In this document: piece after piece, positions 51,797-62,900 of the stretch
Layout: each line of letters begins with the position of its first letter
How positions within the stretch are numbered: the stretch's first letter is position 1
Assembly: GCA_005776585.1 (NCBI GenBank)
Contig: SXOX01000334.1
Location: forward strand, 1-64,000
DNA: 64,000 nt
Source: Pseudomonadota bacterium
Lineage (GTDB): Bacteria > Myxococcota_A > UBA9042 > GCA-2863065
Reading direction: 5' to 3'
Position numbers and translations under genes: made by a program
The notes under the pieces: generated by a model
Told to the model about the DNA's origin: nothing
Database searches by the model: none
The model's input: the letters and a program-made list of their open reading frames with translations, nothing else

Positions 51797-53224
51797 CTAG
51801 CGCAGCGCGGCGAGGAGCTCCCGCAGTGGGCGCCGGAGCCGCGCCGGCGGGCGGGCGGCTCGCGCCCGGTCCAGAAACCCGAGTGCTTCGAAGCGGCGGT
51901 CTGCCCGCAAGGCGTAGACCCCGAGCTTGAACAGCAGCTCGGCTGACTCGCCGCGAATGGCCAGCGCCTCACGCAGATAGGGCAACGCCGATCGCCAGCG
52001 CTGCTCGCGCGCCGCCATCGTGGTGAGATACACCACCGTATCGCGATAGTCGGGTGCCGTCGCCCACAGCGATTGAAACCGACGGGCCGCCTCGGCGACA
52101 TCCCCACGTGCCAGCGCGATCCGGGCGAGAAGGTAGCTGTCCTCGACGCTCGTCGGGGCGCCCGTCTCGTGCTGCACGAGGCGCTCGGCCGCCTCTGGCT
52201 CGTGATTCTCGACCAGCAGCGTGGCAAGGACGCGGCGCCACTCGCGATTGGCGGGCTGGCGCTGCGACTGCTCCCGAGCGACCTCGATGGCCCGGTGCGT
52301 GGCGAGCCCGCGCAGATCGAAGTAGGCGGCCTGCTCCTCGGGTGTCGCGAGCTGCGTCGCTCCGCGCTCGACGAAGGCATACAGCTCTGTGATCGCTGGC
52401 TGCTGCGGATGCAGATCGAGCGAGGCGCGCAGAAAGCCCAGCGCACCTGGAAGGTCTCCCCGAGCGATCGACCGCTCCGCCTGGGCCGCGAGCGCCAGCG
52501 GAAACTCCGGATGGAGCTCGAGGGCCCGGTCGAGCGCCTTGGCTGCGTCGTCGTGCTGACCGAGGCGCGCGTGGCAGACCGAGACGAAGTACTGGGCCTG
52601 CCCCTCGAAGCGGTCGCGACCCAGGCGCCAGTCGGTCGCCGACGCCCCGCGAATCACGCGGTCGAGCCGCGCGCGCGCCTCCTCCCATTGTTCCAGCCGG
52701 AGCTCGCTCATGGCCTGAGCGAAGTCGACCTCCACCGACGGCGTCTGACCGTTCGCGGCCGCGCGAGGCGTCAGCGCGACCACCTCGTGGGACACGATGC
52801 GCCACGCGCGGCGCTCCTGCCCGCGATGCACCACCGTCGCGGCGCGCAGCTCGACCTGCACCGCGGCGCGGCCGCGCGTCAGGGTCCCATCGAGGAAGAG
52901 GTCCTCCTGCTCCTTCTCGAAGGTCACGACCAGCCTGCCCGCCTCGACGTCTCCGTCACGGACCGCGACGTCGTGCACCGCGGCCGACGTCTCCCGCAGG
53001 CGGTCGAAGCGCGGATCGGCCAGCAGCCCGTCGAGGGCGTGGGTCCCGGGCAGCGCGAGATCGGCGAGCTCGAAGGGGTTCATCGACTGCCAGGCGTTGA
53101 CGTACGCGTCCAGGAACGCGTCGAGGTCCGGCACGGCGGGGCTCTGAGGCGTGCCGTGGAGGCGGCCCGAGGAGAGTGACGTAGCGGCGATCGTTAGGAC
53201 GACCGCGAGCGAGTGGAGGCGCAT
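51797..53224 (-). CDS. Exported tetratricopeptide-repeat protein
   Basis: 475 aa. An N-terminal signal-like segment is followed by an NTF2-like or DUF-type alpha/beta region (about 30-150) and TPR helices from about 165 to the end (units such as AQYFVSVCHARLGQHDDAAKALDRALELHPEFPLAL and AELLFKLGVYALRADRRFEALGFLDRA). TPR arrays bind partner proteins; none is apparent. Convergent with the DUF2330 gene, the two stops abutting. Confidence 0.78.
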   Translation of the reverse strand: MRLHSLAVVLTIAATSLSSGRLHGTPQSPAVPDLDAFLDAYVNAWQSMNPFELADLALPGTHALDGLLADPRFDRLRETSAAVHDVAVRDGDVEAGRLVVTFEKEQEDLFLDGTLTRGRAAVQVELRAATVVHRGQERRAWRIVSHEVVALTPRAAANGQTPSVEVDFAQAMSELRLEQWEEARARLDRVIRGASATDWRLGRDRFEGQAQYFVSVCHARLGQHDDAAKALDRALELHPEFPLALAAQAERSIARGDLPGALGFLRASLDLHPQQPAITELYAFVERGATQLATPEEQAAYFDLRGLATHRAIEVAREQSQRQPANREWRRVLATLLVENHEPEAAERLVQHETGAPTSVEDSYLLARIALARGDVAEAARRFQSLWATAPDYRDTVVYLTTMAAREQRWRSALPYLREALAIRGESAELLFKLGVYALRADRRFEALGFLDRARAARPPARLRRPLRELLAALR

Positions 53225-53457
53225 GCGACGAAGCTAACGGTCCCCGATCCGCGGGTCAACGCGCGGGCGTTAGAAACCTAACGCGCGCCGTGCGCGCCTC
53301 ATTCCCGTAAGGCTGCGAGGCCGGAGAGGAGAGCCAAAATTGATCGTCATTTCAACCAGTTACGTGAACTGGCGTCTTGGTCCGAAACTTGCAACGTTCG
53401 TCCGGCCGGGGCGCTACGGACGGTGCCACCGCATCTCGCCAGTGACGGCAAAAAGCC
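53225..53457. other. Intergenic region with two short inverted repeats
   Basis: Part of the 344-bp divergent gap between the TPR gene and the beta-barrel gene. It holds a hairpin GCGTTAG-AAAC-CTAACGC (53267-53284) without a T tract, so not a terminator, and a perfect palindrome-like CCAGTT-N5-AACTGG (53356-53372), which could be an operator for either gene. I see no small gene here. Confidence 0.4.
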
Positions 53458-53487
53458 TTGACGCTCGACTCGCGGGCTGCGTATAAG
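53458..53487 (+). promoter_or_regulatory. Promoter of the beta-barrel/metalloprotease unit
   Basis: TTGACG (53458-53463) and TATAAG (53482-53487) are 18 bp apart (17 bp if GTATAA is taken as the -10). This is a good sigma-70-type promoter, leaving a leader of about 75 nt before the GTG at 53569, which has GGGGAG at normal distance. Confidence 0.6.
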
Positions 53488-53568
53488 CGCGCGTCCGTTC
53501 ATCGGGCAATGTTTACTTTGGTAGGAAATTGCGAGCAAGCGGACGCGGAAAGCGGATTGGGGAGTGCA

Positions 53569-54597
53569 GTGAAGACCAGAACAGCGCACGCTCGGAATCG
53601 GTTGCAGTGGCTGGTAGCAGCGGCCCTCGTGCTCATCAGCACCGTGGCGATGGCGGCCGAGGAGGCCACAGCCAAGAAGAAGTCCAGCCCGCTCAAGGGC
53701 TTCGGCGGGACGCTCATCTACGACAACACCCTGGGCAAGGGCACCTTCACGGGCTCGGGCGATGGCTATAGCAGCCGGCCGCTCTGGACGATGTGGTGGT
53801 CCATTCGTCCCAAGTACACGTTCATCGACGAGGTCGCTCTCGCCATCTCGCTGCGCTTCGACATCACGAAGACGGTGATCGACAACGCGGACTCGGGCAA
53901 CTCCCGCAACCGTCAGACAGTGTTTGGCGATATCTGGCTGAACTTTGGCGCCGGCAAGCTCCAGGTCAAGTCGGCCAACCTCACCTTCACGGCGGGGACC
54001 ACGCTGTTCCTGCCCACGTCGCTCGAGAGCCGCGCGCAGTCCAAGATCTTGGGGCTGCGGTTCAGCGGCTCGGTGAACTACGAGCCCGTGAAGTGGTTCT
54101 CGATGCTGTACGCGTTCTCGTTCACGAAGAACTTCAACCGCTTCACCAACACCGTCGTCGACAACTCTGACCTCGACATCGCGCAGGTCAGCCGCTCTGG
54201 CGGCGCCGAGTCCATCGGCGGCGGACTGGTCGCGACCGGCAGCGGCATCACGGAGTGGGGCCTCATCCACGACCTGCACTTCGAGTTCAGCTGGCTCGAG
54301 AAGTTCAGCATCGGCCTCGACTACATCTACCTGCAGAACTTCTCGTACAACAACTTCGCCAAGAACGACCAATCGTCTCCGTACGCGACCGGCGGTCGCG
54401 GCTACAGCGACACCAGCTGGACGATCGTCGACTTCACCTACCAGGTCCTGCCGTACCTGGGCCTCTCTCTCGGCTGGATGGTCATCCAGGAGCCGAAGAG
54501 TGCGGACAACAAGTCGGTGCGCTTTCCGTTCTGGGACTTCTCGAACGGCGCCTCCAACCGGCAGACCTTCTACCTCGACGTGACGGCGTCATTCTAG
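53569..54597 (+). CDS. Outer-membrane beta-barrel protein
   Basis: 342 aa from the GTG start that follows GGGGAG. A signal peptide (about 1-29, ending AMA) precedes a chain of amphipathic strands, many with aromatic belts (WTMWWSIRPKYTFI, VNYEPVKWFSMLYAFSF, LHFEFSWLEKFSIGLDYIYLQNFSYNNF), ending FYLDVTASF, whose C-terminal Phe is the BAM recognition signal. Size suggests 12-14 strands. Two large metalloprotease lipoproteins follow on the same strand (87 and 21 bp gaps), so the barrel may serve their anchoring or export; that is inference. Confidence 0.78.
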   Translation: MKTRTAHARNRLQWLVAAALVLISTVAMAAEEATAKKKSSPLKGFGGTLIYDNTLGKGTFTGSGDGYSSRPLWTMWWSIRPKYTFIDEVALAISLRFDITKTVIDNADSGNSRNRQTVFGDIWLNFGAGKLQVKSANLTFTAGTTLFLPTSLESRAQSKILGLRFSGSVNYEPVKWFSMLYAFSFTKNFNRFTNTVVDNSDLDIAQVSRSGGAESIGGGLVATGSGITEWGLIHDLHFEFSWLEKFSIGLDYIYLQNFSYNNFAKNDQSSPYATGGRGYSDTSWTIVDFTYQVLPYLGLSLGWMVIQEPKSADNKSVRFPFWDFSNGASNRQTFYLDVTASF

Positions 54598-54683
54598 TCA
54601 AGGAGCCTGCCATGCACGTCCACCGAACCATGAACCCAGCGTCCACCACCCCCAGCGGATCCCAGCAGCGCGAGGAGTTTGCG

Positions 54684-57600
54684 ATGATGAAGCAGCGTTT
54701 CCACGGTCGCCTTCTGGCGGTCGGCCTGGCTCTCGGCGTCCTCGCCGCGACCGCGGCCGGCTGTGCCAAGGAGGTCGCTGACATTGACCGCACCCAGTCC
54801 AATCGCGTCGACAAGCAGCAGCTTGCCGGCGTCTGGTACTACCTCCAGACGATGATCGACGTCCCGCAGCAGAGCTCGCAGGGCTTCATCGGGAACACGA
54901 ACTTCGGCTCGAGCGCTAAGGTCATGTTCGACATTCAGGAGCACTGGCTCTACGTCGTTCCGGTGGTCGAGACGGTCAAGTTCGCCGAGGCCAAGTACAC
55001 GAAGTCCAAGATCCGCAACTACTGGGACGCCGGCAAGAGCGGGGAGTTCGTCGAGATGTTCATCGGGCAGCCCATCGCGGCGTTCCCGATCGACAAGCAC
55101 TTCGACGTCATCCGCCAGTTCAACACGGCCACGGGCGCGCAGTCCAACGTTCTCACGGAGAACGACACGGACCGGCCCTGGTACGAGCGGAAGTACATCC
55201 GCGTGAACTGGGGCGGCAACACCGTGCAGGACTGGATGTTCCCGTATGGGTCCAAGCAGTTCTCGGCCGTGGACCACTTCGTCCAGCAGAAGGACGATCC
55301 CTATCTGGACGCGCCCGGCCAGGGCGCCAACCCCGACGCCTTCGAGCTTCAGGACGGCTACCTCGCGTTCGTCACCAAGGCCTTCCTCCCGCCAAACGAG
55401 GTGGACTGGCAGGGTGAGTCGTGCAACCCGTACATGATCTCGAACAAGGACTGCGGCGGCGCCACCATCAAGGTGCGACACAGCTTCAAGCACGCCCCCA
55501 CGTGGTCGGACTACGAGACGTTCGTCTACAAGAACTCCGAGCACATGGACAAGTTCGGCTTCTTCCTCTCGGAGCGCTACAGCTACGACGAGTACTGGAA
55601 CCTCACGGAGACCGGCAAGGACTACAAGGCGCAGCTGTGGCCGCTGTGGAAGTCGGTCTATGACACCAAGCCCATCCTCGACAAGGACGGCAAGGCCGTC
55701 TCTTGCATGGCGGACTCCGACTGCGGCTCTGACGCCGACGTCATGGATCGCAACACAGTCAAGTGCGTCAAGGACCACTGGTTCCACGCGGGCACCTGCC
55801 ACACGGCGACGCTCAAGCCGTTCCGCGAGCGTGGCCTCAAGCCCATCCTCTACCACTTCAACTCCAACGTGCAGGATGAGCTTCGCAGCGAGTTCTACGA
55901 GACCGCCGACGGCTGGTCGGACGTCTACAAGGAGACGGTCGCGTGGCTCTACACGCTCGAGGACATCGGTCGCTATTGGGTGCGGGACTGCAAGGTCGAC
56001 AGCGACTGCACGGCCAACCGGCAGGACGTCATCGGTGAGGTCCAGGTCGACCTGCCGAAGCAGATGCAGGCCAAGGCCGAGGACACCAACGACTGCGCCA
56101 AGGTCAATGGCGGCAACGTCAACGGCCTCTGCGTGCAAGGCGTCGCGTGCTCCGCGCTCACCCCCTGCGCGGCCAATCAGATCTGCAGCGGCGGCAGCTG
56201 CCACGTGCGCAACGGCGACGGCACCGCGGGCGACAAGGTCACCGTTCCAGTCAACGTCCCCGGCCCCAAGATCGTCACCCTCGTGATCCACGCGGGCGCC
56301 GACGGCAAGGCGGCGGCGATTCGCGTCAACAACGACGTGAGCGGCAAGCAGATTGGCGGCAGCGAGGCGGCCGTCCAGTTCGTCAACGCCACCCCGGGCT
56401 CCTCGCCCACGAACCTCACGCTCGACGACGGCACTGAGGTCGCGCCCGCCGCGGCGTATGACGCCAACGCTTGGGTCTCGGCGGTCTACACCATGCCGGC
56501 CGGCAGCCCCATCAACCTCAAGGCGGGGACGGCCACGCTGGCCATCACGCCCGAGAAGGGCTCGCTCTATGTCGTCGCCTTCACCGGTGGTGACACGCTC
56601 GTGGGCGCAGGAGCGACCATCAACAACAGCCTCACGGGCGTCGTGCGCGTGCTGCACGCGGTCAAGGGCAAGGGCGAGGCGGATCTGGGCATCGGCGGCG
56701 TCAAGAAGGCGGCCAAGCTGCCCTTCGGTGGCCTGTCGGAGTTCTCGCCGTCGCGACTCGACAAGGAGCGCATCGTGCTCGTGCAGGGCGGTACCGAGGG
56801 CGACGTCAGCTGCTACCACACCATGCATGTCGGCAAGTGCGTCGGCTGGGCGGGTGATTGGCCGACCGACTTCGACGCTCGACTCGCGGCGAACAAGCAG
56901 AGCGTGCCCGAGATGTTCCTCATGTGCGAGAACGTCTATGACCGGGCGACTGCCGAGACCAAGGCCAACGACGCCGCCGGCAAGGCCCTCAAGAACGTTG
57001 GCAACGACGGGCGGTATGCGTCGCGGGGCAAGAACCCCTACGCGCCCGCGGGCAAGCAGGACCTGAGCAACGCCAACGAGCTGTACAACCCGTGCGAGCG
57101 CATGGTGCCCGACGCCACGAAGCTCAAGAAGATCGGCGACGTGCGCTACAGCTACATGTACTGGGTCGCCGAGATGCAGGCCGCCTCGCCGTGGGGCTAC
57201 GGCCCGTCGGCCGCCGATCCCGAGTCGGGCGAGACCTTCTGGGCCACGGCCTACGTCTACGGCGCGCCGACGTTCACCATCGGCTACCAGAACAAGGACC
57301 TCGTGGACCTGCTCAACGGCAAGCTCGATCCCAACGACATCATCACGGGCAAGTACGTCCGTGACTATGTCGAGCGGAAGGGCGACCCCATCCCCATGGA
57401 CAACAGCGCCACGATGCACTTCGGCGCCGCAGCGGCGCCGGCCGAGGGCGTCGCCACGGCGCGCGGTCGCGTCAGCCAGATCGATGACGACGGCAAGTTC
57501 CTCAAGCTCTCGAACCCGCTGAAGGACGCGCCCGAGCTCATCAAGTTCATGAACGACCCCAAGTTCCGCAAGGAGCTGTTCGCCGATCTGCCCACGGTGC

Positions 57601-59972
57601 AGACCGGCTGGGCTCAGAACCGAATGGACAAGATCCGCGGGACGCACATCGAGGATCTCATGCTGAACGATGAGGTCGTCCTGGGCCTCACCGACGGGCA
57701 GGTCCTGCCGGGCCAGGGCCTCTCAGCCGAGCTCCGCAAGCAGCTCAGCCCCGCGACGTGGGCCACGGGCGAGGCGGTGATGGCCAAGAACCACAAGCAG
57801 CACAATCACCTCGCGCGGGGACCCTGCGCGGTTGGCCGGGACTTCCAGGACGACACGATCTACGGCCTGGCCAAGGAGTTCGCCTGCACCGACGACGAGC
57901 GCCTTCAGTACAAGGCGGGCACGCTCACCGGGAAGATGTGCTTGGAGGGCGACGAGCTGTTCTGGGAGATCACGCGGCGCATCTTCGGCGGCGTCGTGGA
58001 GCACGAGGTCGGCCACAACATGGGCCTGCGCCACAACTTCTCGGGCTCGGTCGACGTGTTCAACTTCTTCGACGACTACTACAAGATCCGCGAGAAGGAG
58101 AGCGTCTATTGCCAGAACGAGGCGCACTGCGACTCGGACTATGGCGAGGTCTGCACCGTCCCTGACTGCAAGGGCGCCTCGGACTGCCCGGCGGGTCTGA
58201 GCTGCAATACGTCGAATGGCAAGTGCGTCGACTCGACCACGACCGCGACCGGTACGTGCACCCTGAACGGCGTCGAGCAGAAGAAGTTCGTGCCGAGCAT
58301 CGCGTCCAGCTCGCCGGCACGCGCTGACCGCGTCTACACCGACAAGGAGCGCCAGGAGAAGCTCTACGAGTACCAGTACTCGACGGTCATGGACTACGGC
58401 GGTCGGCTCAACAGCGACATTCACGGGCTCGGCAAGTACGACTACGCGGCCATCAAGTTCGCCTATGGTCGGATGGTCGAGGTCTACCGGAACACGGACA
58501 AGATCCGCAATCGCGTCTACAAGGCCGCGGCCGATACGGGCTACGACCCGAGCCAGTTCGCCTGGTACCTGGACACGTCCAGCTGGCGCTATGCCGGCGT
58601 CGTGTTCCACCCGTTCTTCTACCTCGAGAACTACATCGGCGCCGAAGACAACCTCAAGCGCGTGTCGGTGCCCTATAACAAGGTCAAGTGGGAGCACGCC
58701 ATCGCCGACAACTACAAGGACAACGAGCTCAACTGGACCTACCTCGAGGTCCCGTATCGCTTCTGTTCCGACGAGTTCAACGGCAACCTCGGCTGCTACA
58801 CCTATGACGTCGGCATCGACGTGGGCGAGACGGTCGTAAACGCCGTCAACTCCATCAACGAGTACTACGTGTTCGACGCGTTCATGCGGGATCGCCAGTT
58901 CGCGGGCTCGCAGGCCGTCATCAATGGCTACTTCGGCCGCGTCATGGGCCGCTTCCTCAACATCCTCCACGACGCGGGTCGCTACTTCGCCATCTACGAT
59001 CACATCTTCCGCAAGTACTCGTGGTACCCGGAGCTGGCGAAGAACCCGCACGGAATGCGCACGCTCGTTCAGGCGTCGCACCGGTCGTTCAACGAGCTCG
59101 CCCAGATGCTCGCCGCGCCGGCGCCCGGCTCCTTCCGCCTCGACTCGCAGGACAACATCTATCGCAACGTGTCCTACGACCTGAACGCGCCGAACACGGA
59201 CCTCACGATTCCCGTCGGCATCGGCAAGTTCCCCTACACGCAGTACCTCCAGACGGACTCGAATCAGTTCTACGACCACGTGCTGTGGGTCGGCAGCTAC
59301 TGGCTGCGCCTCGCGGCGCTGCTCACCTTGACGGACTCGACGTTCCAGTCGGCGTCCGACTGGGTCGGCGAGCAGCTCGCCATTGGTCGCAGCTCGGCGG
59401 TTGGCTTCAACACGCTGTACCAGACGCAGATGACCAACCTCATCGGCGGCATCGTGGCCGACAACGTCTCGTACTACACGGCCACGGCGGGCAAGGACTC
59501 GGCGGGCAACCTGATCTTCCGGGCGCGCGACCTCTTCAACCCGCAGGTGGGCAAGAACGAGCGCATGGTCGAGCCGGGGCTCAACAACCTCAGCATCAAG
59601 CTCAACGCGGCGACGCTCGGCATGGCCAACCTCCCGGCGGGCTTCGACCCGAGCTTCACCGACTCCATGACCGTCTTCCTCAAGGGCTCTGGCGAGGAGT
59701 TTACCCTGGCCAAGGGCGATTCGGCGGTCAAGATCGGCGAGTTCGAGGACCCGTGGGGCAAGAAGACCTACATGGCCTACGCGCCCAACTACGACGACGA
59801 CCGCGTGCCTCCGGCCTACACCATCATCGCGCGCGCCAACTCGCTCAAGACAGCGTGGGCGGCGGCAAACGGTGATGAGAAGACCCAGCTCGCGACCAAG
59901 CTGAAGGAGCAGATCCAGATCCTGGACATCCTCCGCCAGCTCCACGTGATGTACGGCAACCTGGTCTACTAG
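54684..59972 (+). CDS. Metzincin-like zinc metalloprotease lipoprotein with Cys-rich insert
   Basis: 1762 aa. A lipoprotein signal with lipobox TAAGC is followed by ADIDRTQSN, conserved in the downstream paralogue. The zinc motif HEVGHNMGLRH (H1107, E1108, H1111, H1117) is the metzincin HExxHxxGxxH form and VMDYGG (M1236) is the Met-turn. Between them is a Cys-rich insert of about 60 residues (about 1140-1205, eight Cys) absent from the paralogue. Other Cys-rich stretches lie near 350-385 and 435-510, and a DUF4397-like beta domain near 515-705. The C-terminal ~500 residues are helical. The start at MMKQRF gives a normal signal and has GAGGAG upstream; an ATG at 54612, also with AGGAG, would add 24 residues. 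It likely acts at the cell surface as an endopeptidase. Confidence 0.83.
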   Translation: MMKQRFHGRLLAVGLALGVLAATAAGCAKEVADIDRTQSNRVDKQQLAGVWYYLQTMIDVPQQSSQGFIGNTNFGSSAKVMFDIQEHWLYVVPVVETVKFAEAKYTKSKIRNYWDAGKSGEFVEMFIGQPIAAFPIDKHFDVIRQFNTATGAQSNVLTENDTDRPWYERKYIRVNWGGNTVQDWMFPYGSKQFSAVDHFVQQKDDPYLDAPGQGANPDAFELQDGYLAFVTKAFLPPNEVDWQGESCNPYMISNKDCGGATIKVRHSFKHAPTWSDYETFVYKNSEHMDKFGFFLSERYSYDEYWNLTETGKDYKAQLWPLWKSVYDTKPILDKDGKAVSCMADSDCGSDADVMDRNTVKCVKDHWFHAGTCHTATLKPFRERGLKPILYHFNSNVQDELRSEFYETADGWSDVYKETVAWLYTLEDIGRYWVRDCKVDSDCTANRQDVIGEVQVDLPKQMQAKAEDTNDCAKVNGGNVNGLCVQGVACSALTPCAANQICSGGSCHVRNGDGTAGDKVTVPVNVPGPKIVTLVIHAGADGKAAAIRVNNDVSGKQIGGSEAAVQFVNATPGSSPTNLTLDDGTEVAPAAAYDANAWVSAVYTMPAGSPINLKAGTATLAITPEKGSLYVVAFTGGDTLVGAGATINNSLTGVVRVLHAVKGKGEADLGIGGVKKAAKLPFGGLSEFSPSRLDKERIVLVQGGTEGDVSCYHTMHVGKCVGWAGDWPTDFDARLAANKQSVPEMFLMCENVYDRATAETKANDAAGKALKNVGNDGRYASRGKNPYAPAGKQDLSNANELYNPCERMVPDATKLKKIGDVRYSYMYWVAEMQAASPWGYGPSAADPESGETFWATAYVYGAPTFTIGYQNKDLVDLLNGKLDPNDIITGKYVRDYVERKGDPIPMDNSATMHFGAAAAPAEGVATARGRVSQIDDDGKFLKLSNPLKDAPELIKFMNDPKFRKELFADLPTVQTGWAQNRMDKIRGTHIEDLMLNDEVVLGLTDGQVLPGQGLSAELRKQLSPATWATGEAVMAKNHKQHNHLARGPCAVGRDFQDDTIYGLAKEFACTDDERLQYKAGTLTGKMCLEGDELFWEITRRIFGGVVEHEVGHNMGLRHNFSGSVDVFNFFDDYYKIREKESVYCQNEAHCDSDYGEVCTVPDCKGASDCPAGLSCNTSNGKCVDSTTTATGTCTLNGVEQKKFVPSIASSSPARADRVYTDKERQEKLYEYQYSTVMDYGGRLNSDIHGLGKYDYAAIKFAYGRMVEVYRNTDKIRNRVYKAAADTGYDPSQFAWYLDTSSWRYAGVVFHPFFYLENYIGAEDNLKRVSVPYNKVKWEHAIADNYKDNELNWTYLEVPYRFCSDEFNGNLGCYTYDVGIDVGETVVNAVNSINEYYVFDAFMRDRQFAGSQAVINGYFGRVMGRFLNILHDAGRYFAIYDHIFRKYSWYPELAKNPHGMRTLVQASHRSFNELAQMLAAPAPGSFRLDSQDNIYRNVSYDLNAPNTDLTIPVGIGKFPYTQYLQTDSNQFYDHVLWVGSYWLRLAALLTLTDSTFQSASDWVGEQLAIGRSSAVGFNTLYQTQMTNLIGGIVADNVSYYTATAGKDSAGNLIFRARDLFNPQVGKNERMVEPGLNNLSIKLNAATLGMANLPAGFDPSFTDSMTVFLKGSGEEFTLAKGDSAVKIGEFEDPWGKKTYMAYAPNYDDDRVPPAYTIIARANSLKTAWAAANGDEKTQLATKLKEQIQILDILRQLHVMYGNLVY

Positions 59973-59993
59973 ATTCGACGGGAGAATCAGAAC

Positions 59994-62900
59994 ATGAACC
60001 TCAAGCGCAATCTCATCTCCCTCGTCCTTGCCGCAACGGGCCTCCTTGGGCTCGGCTGCGCGCAGCGGCTCGATGACATCGACCGGGTGCAAAACAATGT
60101 CACCCGCAAGAGCGAGCTTCGTGGCGAGTTCTACTTCCGGAGCACGGTCGTCGAGGCGCCCTACGCCTCGGTGAACTTCTTCGAAGGGTCCATGAACTAC
60201 CAGACGGAGCGCGGCGTCTTCGAGGTCCAGGAGAAGACGCTGTACTTCTTCCGGACCTACGAGATCGTCATCGGTGGCGAGGCGCTCGGCATGGCCAGCG
60301 ACATCGACACCCCGCTCTACCAGGTCGACGCCAAGGGCCAGATCGTGAAGGACGCGAACGGCAAGCCCGTTCCGGTCACCACGCAGCTCCGCATCGGCGA
60401 CAAGATGTATACGGTCGCCCGCTACGTCTACCGAGGCACGCCGGTCGTTGCGTTTCCCATCGAGTCGCACTTCGACATCCGTCGTGAGTACGACCCGGCG
60501 ACGGGCGAAGAGAAGAACGTCATCTCCGAGAACACCTCCGACCGCGAGTGGTGGGAGCGCGAGCACATGCGCGTGACGTGGGGCGCCAACCAGCTGAGCT
60601 ACATGGACGCCTCCATCTCTCCGACGCTCGTGAGCGCGTGGACGCCGCCGTCGGTGTTCCTCGACGAGACGGCCCCGAAGAGCGAGGCGCCCAGCAAGGA
60701 CCTCGATGCGGACGGCCGGCTAGTGTACTTCGACTACCTCTCGCGCGTGGTCGTCTCGGCTCCAGTGAGCGACTACGACGATGGCGAAGGCACCGTGATG
60801 CAGATCCCGACCTGCCTCTACTACCCCTGGTACCTCGGGCAGATCGCTGAGTGCGCGTCCGAGCGGGTCACGTTCCGTCACTCGTTCCTCCGCGTTCAGA
60901 ACAGCGACTACGTCGCGTGGGAGTATGACGACTCGCTGCTCCGGAAGTTCGGCTACTACCGCTTGGAGCGCGCCAACTACGACCCGCTGCGCGGTCAGAC
61001 GTACACGGGCGCGAGCCGCCGGCTGCGTCGCCACCGCATGTGGAAGAACCACGTCGTGACCACGGGCAGCGAGTGCAAGGCGCCCAACGCCGACGTCACG
61101 GCGGACTGCCCCTCGGGTCAGGTCTGTGAGCCGGTGGGCACCGACGGCAAGAAGTTCTGCGTGGCGGCCGACGCCAACGATCGTCTGGACTACGCGAAGA
61201 TGGAGCCGCAAGCCATCGTGTACTTCCTCTCGGAGCAGTACCCCCGCGAGCTCCTCCCCGAGGCGCTCAAGCTCGGCGAGCACTGGTCGGTTCCGTTCGA
61301 GGACATCGTGAAGTTCCGCAAGCAGACCAGCTCCGCGCCCAAGATGTTCGTCATCTGCGAGAACAACCTGACCGAGGCGGCCGCGGTGATGAAGGGGCTC
61401 GGCCTCGACATCAACAACAGCGCCGACGTGGCCAAGGCTCAGAAGGACGGAAAGCTCGCCGGCATCGGCGGCGCCTGCTGTGAGAATCGCTTCGTCTCCA
61501 AGGCCAAGCAGGTCGAGAAGGGCGGCACGTGCGCGCTCATGAACGAGCCCAAGCGCAACGGCGACCTCCGCTTCTCGCTGCTCGCGAGCGTGAATGCGCC
61601 GACGTCGGTCGGCCTCTACGGCTACGGCCCGTCCGCGGCGGATCCGCTCACGGGCGAGCTGCTCTCGGCTGGCGCCTACATGTACACGCCGGCCATGAAG
61701 CGCGGCGCGGCGACGGCCATGCTCCAGATCGAGCTCCTCACCGGCATTCAGAACTTCTGGGAGACCATCTACGCCAACGACGTCACGGAGCGGACGGAGC
61801 TCGCCGAGCTCGGCTCGGTGCAGGGCGGTCTGCCGAAGTGGACGGTCGAGAGGGCCAAGGCCACGGCCAGCGAGATGATCGAGCCGCAGGTGCGCGCCGC
61901 CATCGAGCAGGTCGGGCTCCCCAAGGCCGATGGCGACTTCGCCCACGCGCGCATGGCCAAGCTGGCGCGGGAGAAGCCGGGCCTGGCGCAGATGTTCGTG
62001 ACCGACGACGTGAAGCTCATGATGCGCGATCCGGGCGTCGGCAAGCGCGGTACGGAGTCTGCTGAGCAGCTTGTCGAGCGCCTCGGTCAGCACAACTGGG
62101 GCGTGCAGTCGGGCAGCGTGGAGAAGCGCCTCCACTACCTGGAGCACCTCGATCACGGCGGCTGCAAGTTCATGGAGGAGTTTGCCGACAACGCCATCCT
62201 CGGCATCGCGCACGAGTACTCGGCGCGCATGAACAAGGACGTGTGCGACGCGGCGAAGGCGGCCAAGGACACGGTCTTCGACTTCCAGGCCCTCGAGAAG
62301 TTCGACGGCAAGTGCAACACGGCCGGCGAGGTTCGGGCGGACGGCGCGATGTGCAACGAGGTCACCATCGATGACCAGGGCACCAAGGGCCTCTTCTGGC
62401 AGCCCGGGTGCACGGTCGGTCGGCTCAAGGCGCAGCTCGCCAGCGCGATCGTCAAGCTCGACATCAAGAATCCGTTCAACCAGACCAACGACTACTACCA
62501 GGTCGATCCGGTCTACACGGACACGAAGAACCAGCAGATCCACGACTCGCAGATGGTCCTGCTCGACGCCATCAACAAGGCGCGCGACGCGATGATCCCC
62601 GAGCTGCACCGCCGGATCTGGCTGGGCGTCGCCGAGCATGAGGTCGGTCACACCCTGGGCCTGCGGCACAACTTCGAGGGCTCGTCGGACGCGATGAACT
62701 TCGGCAAGAACTACTGGGACCTCAAGGGCAGCTTCGACGCGCAGAAGGGCTTCGTCGCGCACGACTTCCTTGGCAACGAGACCCCGGCGCAGGTCGAGTC
62801 CAAGCTGCGTCAGCTCCAGTCGTCCACGGTCATGGACTACGGCGCCAAGTTCAACGACCGCTTCGAGGGCGTGGGCTACTACGACCGCGCGGCGATTCGG

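Noticed and set aside
54612-54683. Earlier ATG for the first metalloprotease, with its own AGGAG
   Set aside because: It would place a 24-residue polar stretch before the lipoprotein signal; the ATG at 54684 also has a Shine-Dalgarno and gives a normal signal.
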